From Pseudomonas pharyngis (lineage in GTDB: Bacteria > Pseudomonadota > Gammaproteobacteria > Pseudomonadales > Pseudomonadaceae): DNA of 64,000 nt. The stretch covers positions 1 to 64,000 of the forward strand of contig NZ_BQID01000005.1 in NCBI RefSeq assembly GCF_021602345.1. Direction: 5' to 3'. The notes below the pieces were generated by a model. That model was not told where the DNA came from. It ran no database searches and saw only the letters and a program-made list of their open reading frames with translations. Shown here one piece after another: positions 16,536 through 25,278 of the stretch. Numbering within the stretch: position 1 is the stretch's first letter; the number at the start of each line of letters is the position of its first letter. The translations under genes and the position numbers were made by a program.

Positions 16536-17486
16536 CTAGCTGAACTGTTCGCGATACTGCGTGGGGGTCAGCCCGAGCTTTTCGCCGAACAGAAACCGCA
16601 TGTGCCGCACGCTGCCGAAACCGCTTTTGTAGGCCACGGTCTTCAGCGGCAGATCGCTGGTTTCCAGCAGGTTACGCGCGCAATCGATGCGCGCGCTTTG
16701 CAGGAATTCCATGGGCGTCATGTTGACCTCGCGAGCGAACACCCGGGCAAAATGCCGTGCACTCATGTTCGCAAGCCCTGCCATGCGCTCGACGGTGAAA
16801 GCTTCCTCCAGGTGTTCCAGCACATGATTCTGCACCCGGGTAATCGGCGTTTCCTGGGGCGCCACCGCTGCCATCAACGGGCTGAACTGCGCTTGCCCGC
16901 CCTGGCGCTTCATGACCACCAGCAGCACCTTGGCCACGTCCTGGGCAATCTTTTTGCCATGATCGCGAGCGACCACCGCCAATGCCATATCGATACCGGC
17001 CGTGACACCTCCGGAGGTGATCAGGTTGCGATCCTCAATAAAAATCTGGTCGGTCGCGACGTTTGCCTTCGGAAAGCCCTTGATCAAGCGTTCGGTGTAA
17101 TTCCAGTGGGTAGTCACACGATAGCCATCGAGCAACCCGGCATGGCCAAGTACGAAAGCGCCGGTGCAGATCGAACCGTACTGCCCGGCACGAGTCACCG
17201 CACCTTGCAGCCAGGCGAGCAACGGCGGGTGTTTTTCGTTGTAGGCGCCGGGACCGCCCGGCACCAGCAGCAAGTCGTAGCGCTCATCGGCTTCGTCCAT
17301 ATGCCGATCGGTGTGCACGAGGACGCCATTGGACGCACGCAACGGCGCGCGCTCGGTGCCCAGGGTGGTCAGGTGATAGTGGTCTTGCGGTTTCAGGTAG
17401 CGGTTGGCAACCGAAAAGACTTCCAGCGGCCCGGCCATGTCGAGCAGCAGAAAATCCGGAAACAGCACCATTGCCACGGTCTTCAT
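16536..17486 (-). CDS. GlxA-type AraC regulator with DJ-1/PfpI domain
   Basis: 316 residues. Residues 3-185 are a DJ-1/PfpI-like domain (MVLFPDFLLLDMAGPLEVFS, with the nucleophile-elbow-like SICTGAFVLGHAGLL). Residues 220-316 are an AraC DNA-binding domain with two helix-turn-helix motifs (FTVERMAGLANMSARHFARV and LPLKTVAYKSGFGSVRHMRF). The ATG at 17486 is the natural start. The gene is divergent from the pirin gene at 17698 and is its likely regulator by position. The PfpI half in such regulators is thought to bind a ligand and need not be catalytic. Confidence 0.9.
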   Translation of the reverse strand: MKTVAMVLFPDFLLLDMAGPLEVFSVANRYLKPQDHYHLTTLGTERAPLRASNGVLVHTDRHMDEADERYDLLLVPGGPGAYNEKHPPLLAWLQGAVTRAGQYGSICTGAFVLGHAGLLDGYRVTTHWNYTERLIKGFPKANVATDQIFIEDRNLITSGGVTAGIDMALAVVARDHGKKIAQDVAKVLLVVMKRQGGQAQFSPLMAAVAPQETPITRVQNHVLEHLEEAFTVERMAGLANMSARHFARVFAREVNMTPMEFLQSARIDCARNLLETSDLPLKTVAYKSGFGSVRHMRFLFGEKLGLTPTQYREQFS

Positions 17487-17697
17487 GTGGGCATCACCAA
17501 AATCCAAGCAAAGTCATAAGTCTGCGCATTATGGCCAGATACGGTGAAAACGTTGGAAAAGAATGCGTGATCCAGTGCACACAACTGTCAACCAGAACGG
17601 GACAGTATTTCAGTTTTCATCTACTTATTGCATCGCGGGGTAACCAGTAACCTTCTCCTCACTCGGACGAATCAACGTCCTGAAAGGAGATTTCATC

Positions 17698-18420
17698 ATG
17701 CTGACCCTTCGTAAAGCTTCCGACCGTGGTCTTGCCAATCATGGCTGGTTGAAGTCGTTCCACACCTTTTCCTTCGCCAGCTACCGTGACCCGCGTGAAC
17801 AGGGTTTCTCCGACCTGCTGGTGATCAACGATGACCGCGTCGCCGCCGGCAAAGGCTTTGGCCAGCACCCGCACCGTGACATGGAGATTTTCTCCTATGT
17901 GCTCGAAGGCGCCCTTGAACACAAGGACACCCTCGGCACCGGTTCGGTGATCCGCCCAGGCGATGTGCAACTGATGAGCGCCGGCAGCGGCGTGGCTCAC
18001 AGCGAGTTCAACCACTCGGCGAGCAAGCCTGTGCACTTCCTGCAGATCTGGATCGTGCCGGATGTCAGCGGCGCCAAACCGCGCTACCAGCAAGAACACT
18101 TCAGCGAACAGAAAAAACGCGGTCGCCTGCAACTGATCATTTCGCCCGAAGGCAGCCACGGCTCGCTGAAAGTGCGCCAGGATGCGCGGGTGTATGCCGG
18201 ACTGTTCGATGGCCAGGAGAGTGCGACACTCGCACTGCCCGCCAACCGCTACGCCTATGTGCACGTTGCTCGCGGCAGCGTTGAACTGAACGGCGTGCAG
18301 TTGAAGGAAGGCGACGGCGTGCGGGTTCGTGAAGAACAGGCGCTGACCCTGAGCAATGGCCAGGATGCCGAAGTCCTGGTGTTTGATCTGCGCCCGCAGG
18401 AACTGCCGGAAATGCCATGA
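17698..18420 (+). CDS. Pirin-family protein (YhhW-like bicupin)
   Basis: 240 residues. The N-terminal cupin has the complete metal set of pirins: His 57 and His 59 (GQHPHRDMEIFSY), His 101 and Glu 103 (GVAHSEFNHS). Bacterial members such as E. coli YhhW have quercetinase activity in vitro. A strong ribosome site (GAAAGGAG) precedes the ATG. It is divergent from the GlxA-type regulator and is followed by a strong terminator, so it forms a single-gene transcript. Physiological role is unproven. Confidence 0.92.
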   Translation: MLTLRKASDRGLANHGWLKSFHTFSFASYRDPREQGFSDLLVINDDRVAAGKGFGQHPHRDMEIFSYVLEGALEHKDTLGTGSVIRPGDVQLMSAGSGVAHSEFNHSASKPVHFLQIWIVPDVSGAKPRYQQEHFSEQKKRGRLQLIISPEGSHGSLKVRQDARVYAGLFDGQESATLALPANRYAYVHVARGSVELNGVQLKEGDGVRVREEQALTLSNGQDAEVLVFDLRPQELPEMP

Positions 18421-18443
18421 GGCAGCGGTTTCAACGCTCACAG

Positions 18444-18475
18444 AAAACGGCCTTCAATGAAGGCCGTTTTTTTTT
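18444..18475 (+). terminator. Rho-independent terminator after the pirin gene
   Basis: aaaacggcctt-caatg-aaggccgttt is followed by a run of nine T. The A-run on the left also lets it serve the leftward LysR gene that ends at 18485 in part. Confidence 0.9.
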
Positions 18476-18484
18476 GCAGAACAA

Positions 18485-19360
18485 CTATTCGTTTTCCAGC
18501 ACAAACGCTTCGACAATGTGTTCGATCACCGCTCTGACCCGCGCGGTGTGGCGTAAATCCGCATGGGTCACCAGCCACACTTCATAAGGCAACGGCCGCG
18601 TGCGCTCCGGCCACAACCTGACCAGACCATCGCGCTCGCCCATGTAGACCGGGATTTCTCCTACCCCCAACCCGGCGGCAATCGAGCGGCGTACCAACAG
18701 GCTGGAGCTAAGACCGGCGACGATCCGCCCGCGAGTCATGGGTTCCGACACGAGGGTCAGATCCTTGTTGCCCTGCAGATACGGCTGGTACACCACCAGA
18801 TCATGGCCCTCGAACGCACTGCCCGGCGCCGGCACCCCATGGCTGTCGACATAGGCCTGCGAGGCAAACAATCCCACCGGCCAACGCGCGATGCGCCGGG
18901 CGATCAGGTCCGGATTGTCCGGACGGGTGTTGCGCACAGCGATGTCCGCCTCACGTTTGGCCAGGCTGAGGATTTGCGTGGAGGCGTCCAGTTGCACGCG
19001 CACATTCGGATGCTGCTCGTGCAACTGCGCGATGGCCGGGATCAGGAAATCGATGGCCAGCGAATCGGTGGTGCTGACCCGCACGCTACCGGTCAGACGA
19101 TCGTCCAGGCCCTGGATACGCCGCTCCAGCTCCAGCGCCGAATACTCCATTTTTTCCACCGACTTGAGCGCGGCTTCGCCGACGGCCGTCAGTGCATAGC
19201 CCTCGGAGGTGCGCAGGAACAAGGTCGCGCCCAGCGACTTTTCCAGTGCCGTGATGCGGCGCCCGACCGTCGCCTGATCCACGCCCAGTACACGCGCGGC
19301 GCCGCGCAATGTCGACTCGCGGCAGACCGCTAGAAACACCCTTGCATCATCCCAGTTCAT
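18485..19360 (-). CDS. LysR-family regulator of the adjacent MFS gene
   Basis: 291 residues. Winged helix at residues 3-62 (WDDARVFLAVCRESTLRGAA, QATVGRRITALEKSLGATLF); substrate domain from about 90. The ATG at 19360 follows GGAG with correct spacing, which is better than the ATG 12 bases upstream. It is divergent from the MFS exporter gene with 111 bases between them. Two near-identical palindromes in that gap (19374-19389 and 19406-19421) are its probable operators. Confidence 0.92.
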   Translation of the reverse strand: MNWDDARVFLAVCRESTLRGAARVLGVDQATVGRRITALEKSLGATLFLRTSEGYALTAVGEAALKSVEKMEYSALELERRIQGLDDRLTGSVRVSTTDSLAIDFLIPAIAQLHEQHPNVRVQLDASTQILSLAKREADIAVRNTRPDNPDLIARRIARWPVGLFASQAYVDSHGVPAPGSAFEGHDLVVYQPYLQGNKDLTLVSEPMTRGRIVAGLSSSLLVRRSIAAGLGVGEIPVYMGERDGLVRLWPERTRPLPYEVWLVTHADLRHTARVRAVIEHIVEAFVLENE

Positions 19361-19373
19361 AGCGTTCTCCATT

Positions 19374-19421
19374 GATGCATAAACGCATCACTATCACGCA
19401 AACTCGCTGCATTAACGCAGC
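19374..19421. promoter_or_regulatory. Paired palindromic operators in the LysR/MFS gap
   Basis: gatgcataaacgcatc (19374-19389) and gctgcattaacgcagc (19406-19421) share the core TGCATWAACGCA and start exactly 32 bases apart, about three helical turns. This same-face spacing suits a LysR tetramer controlling both divergent promoters. Binding is inferred. Confidence 0.65.
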
Positions 19422-19471
19422 AACGATAGCCGATATGCTGGGCGCCATAAACCTTTCAAAGGATTGCCGTC

Positions 19472-20692
19472 ATGCACACTTCAACTGCTTCGCCCGAACG
19501 TCCGGACACAAGTGTCTGGCTGGCGATCTTCGCCGGCCTCTGCGCCAGCCTGGTCAGCATCGGTCTGGCGCGTTTCGCCTACACACCGCTGATCCCTTCG
19601 CTGATTCAGGCGCAGTGGTTTTCCGCCCATGATGTGGTCTATCTCGGCGCTGCCAACCTGGTCGGTTACCTGATCGGCGCCCTCCTCGGCCGACCGCTGG
19701 CACGCCGGCTCACCCAGAGAAACGCTCTGCGCCTGATGATGCTGGCGGTGACCGTGGCGTTTTTTGCCTGTGCGTACCCCGTGTCGGTGAGCTGGTATTT
19801 CGGCTGGCGCCTGCTGTCGGGAATTGCCGGCGGCGCGATCATGGTGCTGGTAGCCGCGACCGTACTGCCCCATGTACCCGCCGCACGCAAGGGCCTGGCC
19901 AGTGGGGCGATTTTCCTCGGCATCGGTCTGGGCATCGCCGGCTCCGGAACGATTGTTCCGTTGCTGTTGGGGCTGGGCCTGCAGGCGACCTGGCTGGGAT
20001 TGGGCGCTTTGTCGCTGGCACTGACGGCGTTGAGCTGGTTCGGCTGGCCTTCGGAGCTGACCCACGCAACCACCGCAACGGCTCAGTTGGATCCGGTCGA
20101 GCCGACACCGCCTGCTGTTTATCTGCTGTTTGCCCAGTACGCGTTCATGGCCGCCGGGCTGGTGCCGGCCATGGTTTTCCTGGTGGATTACGTCGCCCGT
20201 GGCCTGGGCGCCGGGTCGCACGTCGGCGCGCTGATCTGGGTCATGTACGGTCTGGGTGCCATCGTCGGCCCGGTAAGTTATGGCTTTCTCGCTGATCATC
20301 TCGGCGCGCGGACCGGCATTCGTCTGGTGCTGGTGGTGCAGGCGATCACCCTGGGTTTGCTGGCGGTTTCGCATTCGTTCCTGGCGTTGGCGCTGCTGGC
20401 GGTGGTCCTTGGTTCATTTCCGCCAGGCATTGTCCCGCTGGCATTGGCCCGGGTGCATGAGCTGGTGCCGGATCACCATCGCCAACAGGTGGCGTGGAGC
20501 CGGGCCACGGTGTCGTTCGCCACGTTTCAGGCGCTGGCGGGCTTCGCCTATTCGGCGCTGTTCAACGCCACGGGCGGACAACATGCGCCGCTCTTCGTGA
20601 TTGCCGGCGGTGCCATCGTGATCGCGCTGATACTTGAGCACGCCATGAAATGGCTGCCCTCCTCCGTCGAACAACGCTGCTGCGCCGAATGA
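19472..20692 (+). CDS. MFS transporter, YbfB/YjiJ family
   Basis: 406 residues with about 12 hydrophobic helices. The start of helix 1 (FAGLCASLVSIGLARFAYTP) with its conserved IGLARFAYTPLIP stretch is the hallmark of the YbfB/YjiJ group. The loop between helices 2 and 3 carries a degenerate MFS signature (GRPLARRLTQRNALRL). It is an inner-membrane transporter, probably an exporter; the substrate is unknown. The start has an AAAGGA site. The divergent LysR gene and paired operators suggest inducible expression; the oxidoreductase gene follows 63 bases later and may be co-transcribed. Confidence 0.9.
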   Translation: MHTSTASPERPDTSVWLAIFAGLCASLVSIGLARFAYTPLIPSLIQAQWFSAHDVVYLGAANLVGYLIGALLGRPLARRLTQRNALRLMMLAVTVAFFACAYPVSVSWYFGWRLLSGIAGGAIMVLVAATVLPHVPAARKGLASGAIFLGIGLGIAGSGTIVPLLLGLGLQATWLGLGALSLALTALSWFGWPSELTHATTATAQLDPVEPTPPAVYLLFAQYAFMAAGLVPAMVFLVDYVARGLGAGSHVGALIWVMYGLGAIVGPVSYGFLADHLGARTGIRLVLVVQAITLGLLAVSHSFLALALLAVVLGSFPPGIVPLALARVHELVPDHHRQQVAWSRATVSFATFQALAGFAYSALFNATGGQHAPLFVIAGGAIVIALILEHAMKWLPSSVEQRCCAE

Positions 20693-20755
20693 CGGGAATC
20701 ATTGCGCCCTGACTGCGTTCCCATCTACTGATCACTTTTTCAAGAGGAATCGAAA

Positions 20756-21754
20756 ATGACGTTGCCCACTGAAATGACCCGAATCGAAATCACCGAACCG
20801 GGTGGGCCCGAGGTTCTGCAATCCCGACGCGTGCCGCTGCCGTTCGTCGCAGAAGGCGAAGTGCTGATCCGCGTGCACGCCGCCGGCGTCAATCGCCCGG
20901 ACGCCCTGCAACGCGCCGGCAAATACCCGATGAAGCCCGGCATGAACCCGATTCCGGGCCTTGAAGTGGCCGGCGAGGTCGTGGCGATCGGCGGCGGTGT
21001 CAGCACATTCGCGGTCGGTGACCGGGTGTGTGCGCTGACCAATGGCGGCGGTTACGCCGAATACTGCACGGTTCCGGCGGGCCAGGTCTTGCCGATCCCC
21101 GATGGACTGGACTGGATCCAGGCAGCGGCCATTCCGGAAACCTTTTTCACCGTATGGGCCAACCTGTTCGGCCTCGGCGGCGCCAGCCGAGGTCAGCGCG
21201 CCTTGATCCACGGCGGCACCAGCGGCATCGGCACCACCGCGTTAATGCTGTGCCGCGAGTTTGGCATTGAAGCTTTCGCCACCGCCGGCAGCGCCGACAA
21301 ATGTGCAGCAATCCGCAATCTGGGCGGCGACGCGATCAACTACCGGGAACAGGAGTTCGCCGCGGTCATCGCCGAAAAAACCGCCGGCCAAGGCGTCAAT
21401 GTGATCCTCGACATCATGGGCGGCTCGTACCTCAACGGGAACATCAGCGCCTTGGGAATGGATGGGCGGTTGGTAATGATCGGCTTCCTCGGCGGCGCGC
21501 GGGCCAATGACATCGATCTGCTGGCCATCCTCGGCAAGCGTGCGGTGGTCACCGGTTCCCTGCTTCGCGCCCGTACCTCGGCGGAAAAAGCCGCCATCGC
21601 CGATCAATTGCGCGAACACGTCTGGCCGGCGCTGGCTGCCGGGCGTTGCCTGCCGATCATCGACAAGGTCTACCCGCTCGCCGACGCAGCCAAGGCCCAT
21701 GCGCACATGGAAGCGGGCGACCACATCGGCAAGATCGTGCTGAAGATCGACTGA
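20756..21754 (+). CDS. NAD(P)H:quinone oxidoreductase, PIG3-like MDR family
   Basis: 332 residues of the zinc-independent quinone-oxidoreductase branch of the medium-chain dehydrogenases. The GroES-like N-terminus (GEVLIRVHAAGVNRPDALQR, PIPGLEVAGEVVAIG) and the NADPH-binding fold (ALIHGGTSGIGTTALMLC) are intact. AAGVNRPD and IPETFFTVWANLF match the PIG3/TP53I3 subgroup. It reduces quinones or activated alkenes with NADPH. An AGAGG site precedes the ATG. It lies 63 bases after the MFS gene on the same strand. Confidence 0.9.
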   Translation: MTLPTEMTRIEITEPGGPEVLQSRRVPLPFVAEGEVLIRVHAAGVNRPDALQRAGKYPMKPGMNPIPGLEVAGEVVAIGGGVSTFAVGDRVCALTNGGGYAEYCTVPAGQVLPIPDGLDWIQAAAIPETFFTVWANLFGLGGASRGQRALIHGGTSGIGTTALMLCREFGIEAFATAGSADKCAAIRNLGGDAINYREQEFAAVIAEKTAGQGVNVILDIMGGSYLNGNISALGMDGRLVMIGFLGGARANDIDLLAILGKRAVVTGSLLRARTSAEKAAIADQLREHVWPALAAGRCLPIIDKVYPLADAAKAHAHMEAGDHIGKIVLKID

Positions 21755-21881
21755 GCCGTTGCAGCATTTTGTAATCGTTGCAGGCGTGCGGTGGTCGAAA
21801 ATGTCACGCGCGGGTCAAGGCATCTGGTAAAAAGCGTTCTTTGTCCGCGCCTTGGTGAAACGTTTAATGTTCCTTGCCTTC

Positions 21882-22811
21882 ATGACCCGACTTCGACGCC
21901 GCCGTCTGGCGTTCGCCTGCATGGCCGCCCTGATCATCGGCGTGCCGGCGAGTTGTGCCGTGCTGGAACACACCGAGCGCAAGCTGCTGTTTCGCATCGA
22001 ACCGGGCACCGCCGGCTGGTATCACGGCTTGCCCGGCAGCGTGCAGGAACTCGACCTGCAACCGAAAAGCTTCAAGGCCGGGCAGAACATTCACGCCTGG
22101 TGGTGGCCGGCGGAGCGTGCCGATGCACCGGCCATCCTCTATCTGCACGGCGTGCGCTGGAACCTCACCGGGCAGCTGTTTCGTATCGAACAATTGCGCG
22201 CAGCAGGTTATTCGGTACTGGCCATCGACTATCGCGGCTTCGGCCAGAGCCACGGCGACCTGCCGTCGGAAAGCACGGTGTACGAGGATGCCAGGGTGGC
22301 GTGGGAACGCTTCCAGCTGTTGCAGCCCGACCCGAACAAACGCCTGATCTACGGGCACTCGCTGGGCGGCGCGGTCGCCATTGACCTGGCTGCCGAGCTC
22401 GGTCGCGATGCCGCCAGAAATCACACCCCACTGCCAGTGCGCGGGCTGGTCATCGAATCCACATTCACCTCCCTGGCGGATGTTGCGGCAGCCGTGGCCA
22501 ACACCTCTCTTCCGGTGCGCTGGTTGCTGTCGCAGAAATTCGACTCCATCGACAAGATTGCCGAAATCCATATGCCGTTGCTGGTGGTGCACGGACTGGC
22601 CGACGCATTCGTGCCGTCACGCTTCAGCGAACAACTGTTCGCCGCCGCCCGGCAGCCGAAACGCCTGCTGCTGGTGCCCGGCGCAACCCACAACAACAGC
22701 ATGGCGCTCGGGGGACAGAACTATCGCAAGGCGATCGATGCGCTGATGCAAACCCGACCTGCCGCTCGGGTGGCGGGCGCTGCGGTGCAGAAGAACCCGC
22801 GCGACTCCTGA
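21882..22811 (+). CDS. Membrane-anchored or secreted alpha/beta hydrolase
   Basis: About 309 residues. The N-terminus has four arginines followed by a hydrophobic stretch (RRRRLAFACMAALIIGVPAS) and Cys, so it is a signal anchor or possibly a lipoprotein (PASC is not an ideal lipobox). The hydrolase fold shows LYLHGVRWN as oxyanion region, YGHSLGGAVA as nucleophile elbow, VVHGLADAFVP with the acid and GATHNNS with the His. Start choice is uncertain: an ATG at 21867 and a GTG at 21855 are in frame and none has a good ribosome site. Substrate unknown. Confidence 0.8.
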   Translation: MTRLRRRRLAFACMAALIIGVPASCAVLEHTERKLLFRIEPGTAGWYHGLPGSVQELDLQPKSFKAGQNIHAWWWPAERADAPAILYLHGVRWNLTGQLFRIEQLRAAGYSVLAIDYRGFGQSHGDLPSESTVYEDARVAWERFQLLQPDPNKRLIYGHSLGGAVAIDLAAELGRDAARNHTPLPVRGLVIESTFTSLADVAAAVANTSLPVRWLLSQKFDSIDKIAEIHMPLLVVHGLADAFVPSRFSEQLFAAARQPKRLLLVPGATHNNSMALGGQNYRKAIDALMQTRPAARVAGAAVQKNPRDS

Positions 22812-22970
22812 CGCCCTCCCCGCCGACCATCGGTCACCCGGAAAGGAAATTGTTGCAGCATTGGCTGGCAATCCGGCGTTCTACGTTTTGGCATGCTGGT
22901 GGATCGCTTTGGCGTGTCGTGGATGGTCAATTGCGAAACTGACAAGTGACGCTGTCATTGCAGCGGACAT

Positions 22971-23004
22971 GAAAAAGCCCGACCTCTTCAGGTCGGGCTT
23001 TTTC
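22971..23004. terminator. Bidirectional terminator
   Basis: gaaaaagcccgacct-cttc-aggtcgggctttttc is a perfect stem with T-runs on both strands. It ends the leftward small-protein gene at 23007 and can also stop rightward transcription from the hydrolase gene. Confidence 0.9.
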
Positions 23005-23006
23005 GT

Positions 23007-23336
23007 TCAACGCTGGGCCAGTTCATGGCGAACGCACTGCTCGTAGTAGGTTTGCTTGACGGCCGCCGGCTTGAGTCGCGACGCGCTGTCGTAGGTCTGC
23101 TCGGTAATGCCCATGGCGGTCATGCGCATCCACGGTTGCTGGAACTTGCGCGCCTGCAAGCGCTTGCGCGCACCATAAAGAGAAATGCCCGAAAGCTTCG
23201 ATTGTTGCGCACCGGCGGCAATTTCCGAACCCCAGGTACACGCAAAACGATGGCTCTTGCTCAGCTCCCTGGCCTGGGCCTCCAACGCGAACAGAGCGAG
23301 GGAAAGCGTTGCTACGGTGATGACAATCGTCCGCAT
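23007..23336 (-). CDS. Small exported protein of unknown function
   Basis: 109 residues starting with a signal peptide (MRTIVITVATLSLALFALEAQA). The mature part has two cysteines (FACTWGSE and YYEQCVRHE) that could form a disulfide, is basic, and is probably periplasmic. The ATG at 23336 is preferred over one 9 bases upstream because it starts the n-region directly. A strong terminator follows. I do not recognise the family. Confidence 0.75.
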   Translation of the reverse strand: MRTIVITVATLSLALFALEAQARELSKSHRFACTWGSEIAAGAQQSKLSGISLYGARKRLQARKFQQPWMRMTAMGITEQTYDSASRLKPAAVKQTYYEQCVRHELAQR

Positions 23337-23410
23337 ATAGCCCACCTAACCTTTTGAAAAAAGGCGAGTTTGCCGGGACTGAAAGCTTTCGGGGGCCAGC
23401 AATTTGCCGC

Positions 23411-24442
23411 CTATTGCTCCCGAGCGCGAACTTCAACCTTTAACCGGTCTGCGCCTTCTTCCTGGCACTGGATGTGGATCGGTACAAACCGCTCGATCAC
23501 CGAGATGTTGCTGTGCAAATGCTCGGTCATCCTGGGCGTGGTAAACGATCCACCTCCGGCCAGCACCATCGGCAACAGCAGTTGATCAGCCAGATGCTCC
23601 GCTACCGCCGCACCGCTGTGCAACCAATCGGTCGCTTGATCGATCGCGGCGTCCGCCACCTTCTCCGAACGCAGTGAGGCTTGACCGAAAGCGCTGAAAA
23701 CCTCGGTGACGTGTTCAAACGCATACTCCAGCAGCAACACGTTGCCCGGTCCACAGGCCGGATCAACGATGACCGCGTTCAACTCCGCCGATGCCATGTT
23801 CAATCGCTGGGCCACCCTTTCGAGCTCGCGGACACCGACACTCGGCGCCAGTCCCGCCGTCAGCGCAAACGCCTGTTGCGAAAGCGGCAAGCCGCGCTCA
23901 CACAAGTGCAGTGCTGACAATTTCGATGGTTGCACCCTGACGTCGATTTCACCGCCCCCTGCCGGTACGAACCCGTGGCGCAGCAACGTCAGTTCAACCT
24001 CCGCGCCCATGCGTCGCAGCAACGGCAACCAGCTGCGGCTGAGAAAATCGGTCGGTGGTGCCAGCGGATTATGCGTGCCGCCGCTGATCCGCACGCGGCT
24101 GGCTTGCGGCGCCAGCAACAACCCGGGCAGCAAGGTCTGCAACACCAGCGTGCTACTGCCGGCGGTGCCAATGGCAAAGCGATAATCGCCGCCGCGAATC
24201 GGTCCCGGCTCGAAGCTCAATGTCTGCGAGCCCAGTTCCGCCCCCTGGACCTTCGCACCGCAGACCTGCGCCGCCGCCATCACGGCGGTCAGGTGCTGGC
24301 GCAACAGGCCCGGACGACTGCGCCGGGCCCGAATCCGCTCAATGCGAAACGCCTGGCCCGTCACCATCGACAGACTCAGCGCACTGCGCAACACCTGGCC
24401 ACCGCCGATGGCGCCGTCCAGTTCAATAACGTCCTGTTTCAT
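23411..24442 (-). CDS. rtcA: RNA 3'-terminal phosphate cyclase RtcA
   Basis: 343 residues, the usual length. The start ELDGAIGGGQVLRSALSLSM and the later SRPGLLRQHL, FIVPAGGGEI-like (GFVPAGGGEI) and the HLHSNISVIERF stretch with the His nucleophile are diagnostic. RtcA adenylates an RNA 3'-phosphate and converts it to a 2',3'-cyclic phosphate in the cytosol. It is the last gene of the sigma-54 rtc operon, 8 bases after the nucleotidyltransferase stop. Confidence 0.96.
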   Translation of the reverse strand: MKQDVIELDGAIGGGQVLRSALSLSMVTGQAFRIERIRARRSRPGLLRQHLTAVMAAAQVCGAKVQGAELGSQTLSFEPGPIRGGDYRFAIGTAGSSTLVLQTLLPGLLLAPQASRVRISGGTHNPLAPPTDFLSRSWLPLLRRMGAEVELTLLRHGFVPAGGGEIDVRVQPSKLSALHLCERGLPLSQQAFALTAGLAPSVGVRELERVAQRLNMASAELNAVIVDPACGPGNVLLLEYAFEHVTEVFSAFGQASLRSEKVADAAIDQATDWLHSGAAVAEHLADQLLLPMVLAGGGSFTTPRMTEHLHSNISVIERFVPIHIQCQEEGADRLKVEVRAREQ

Positions 24443-24450
24443 TTTTTTCC

Positions 24451-25239
24451 TTATGCGTACAAACCAACGGTTTCCCGCAGGTATTGATCGAGCTGGCGCG
24501 AATCCTCCCGGGTTCGGGGCAGTGCCGGTACCGCTCGCTCAAGTTCCGCCTCGATGAATGCATGCAGCGCCGGACGACGAGGACCGTAGGCGCTCTCGTC
24601 GGCATTGCGCTTGAGCGCGAGCAGTTCGTCGACCTCATTGAGCAATGCCCGGTCATCGACGGTGCTCAGCAGATCGCTGAACGTCATCGGCGGCCGACCC
24701 CGTCCCTGATCGATCCAGCGCACCGCCAGCAGGGGCCGCAGTACATAGAAGTACTTCTTGAACCGCACGCTTTCGCCTTGCAGATAACCACGGAAGTTCT
24801 TCTTCGCCATCGACAGGTAGTGATTGCGCGCGGCTGGCGGGCTGTAGAACGCCTCGGCCAGTGCCCGCAGCTGAGAAACCGCTGCAGTCTCGCTGCGATA
24901 AACCAGCGGGGAGTCGAGCCATTCGAGCAAGGTCGGGTTGGATTTGCGCAACAGCCCGAGGGTTTTGCGCAGCTCCCAGCCACTGACATCCAGCTCGTCA
25001 TCCAGCGGTCGCTCGATCACATCACTCGGCGCATCGACCTGGACGAACCACTCCGGTTTCTCCACATAAACGAAGCGCACATCGTAATCACTGTCCGGCG
25101 AGGCAAAACCCCAGGCCCGGCTGCCCGATTCGCAGGCATACAGCACCGTGACATTGCGTTCGCGTTCTATGCGCGCCAGTTCTTCCAGCACCCGGGCGCG
25201 CATGGCGCTGCACAGCGGGTGACGTTCTTCGAATTTCAT
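24451..25239 (-). CDS. Nucleotidyltransferase of the rtc operon (YcgL-like)
   Basis: 262 residues. ACESGSRAWGFASPDSDYDV carries the nucleotidyltransferase GS motif with the metal-binding DxD pair just after it, as in the Bacillus YcgL/DUF3460-like predicted nucleotidyltransferases. A conserved C-terminal helical part (KKNFRGYLQGESVRFKKYFY) follows. Proteins of this family recur within rtcBA operons, pointing to a step in RNA end repair or tailing, but the reaction is not established to my knowledge. The ATG at 25239 has an AAGGA site; an upstream in-frame codon is less likely. Gaps are 39 bases to rtcB and 8 to rtcA. Confidence 0.82.
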   Translation of the reverse strand: MKFEERHPLCSAMRARVLEELARIERERNVTVLYACESGSRAWGFASPDSDYDVRFVYVEKPEWFVQVDAPSDVIERPLDDELDVSGWELRKTLGLLRKSNPTLLEWLDSPLVYRSETAAVSQLRALAEAFYSPPAARNHYLSMAKKNFRGYLQGESVRFKKYFYVLRPLLAVRWIDQGRGRPPMTFSDLLSTVDDRALLNEVDELLALKRNADESAYGPRRPALHAFIEAELERAVPALPRTREDSRQLDQYLRETVGLYA

Positions 25240-25278
25240 GTCCTTTAATCCTTGTTCCGGCGTGCCTTGCGGCACGCG

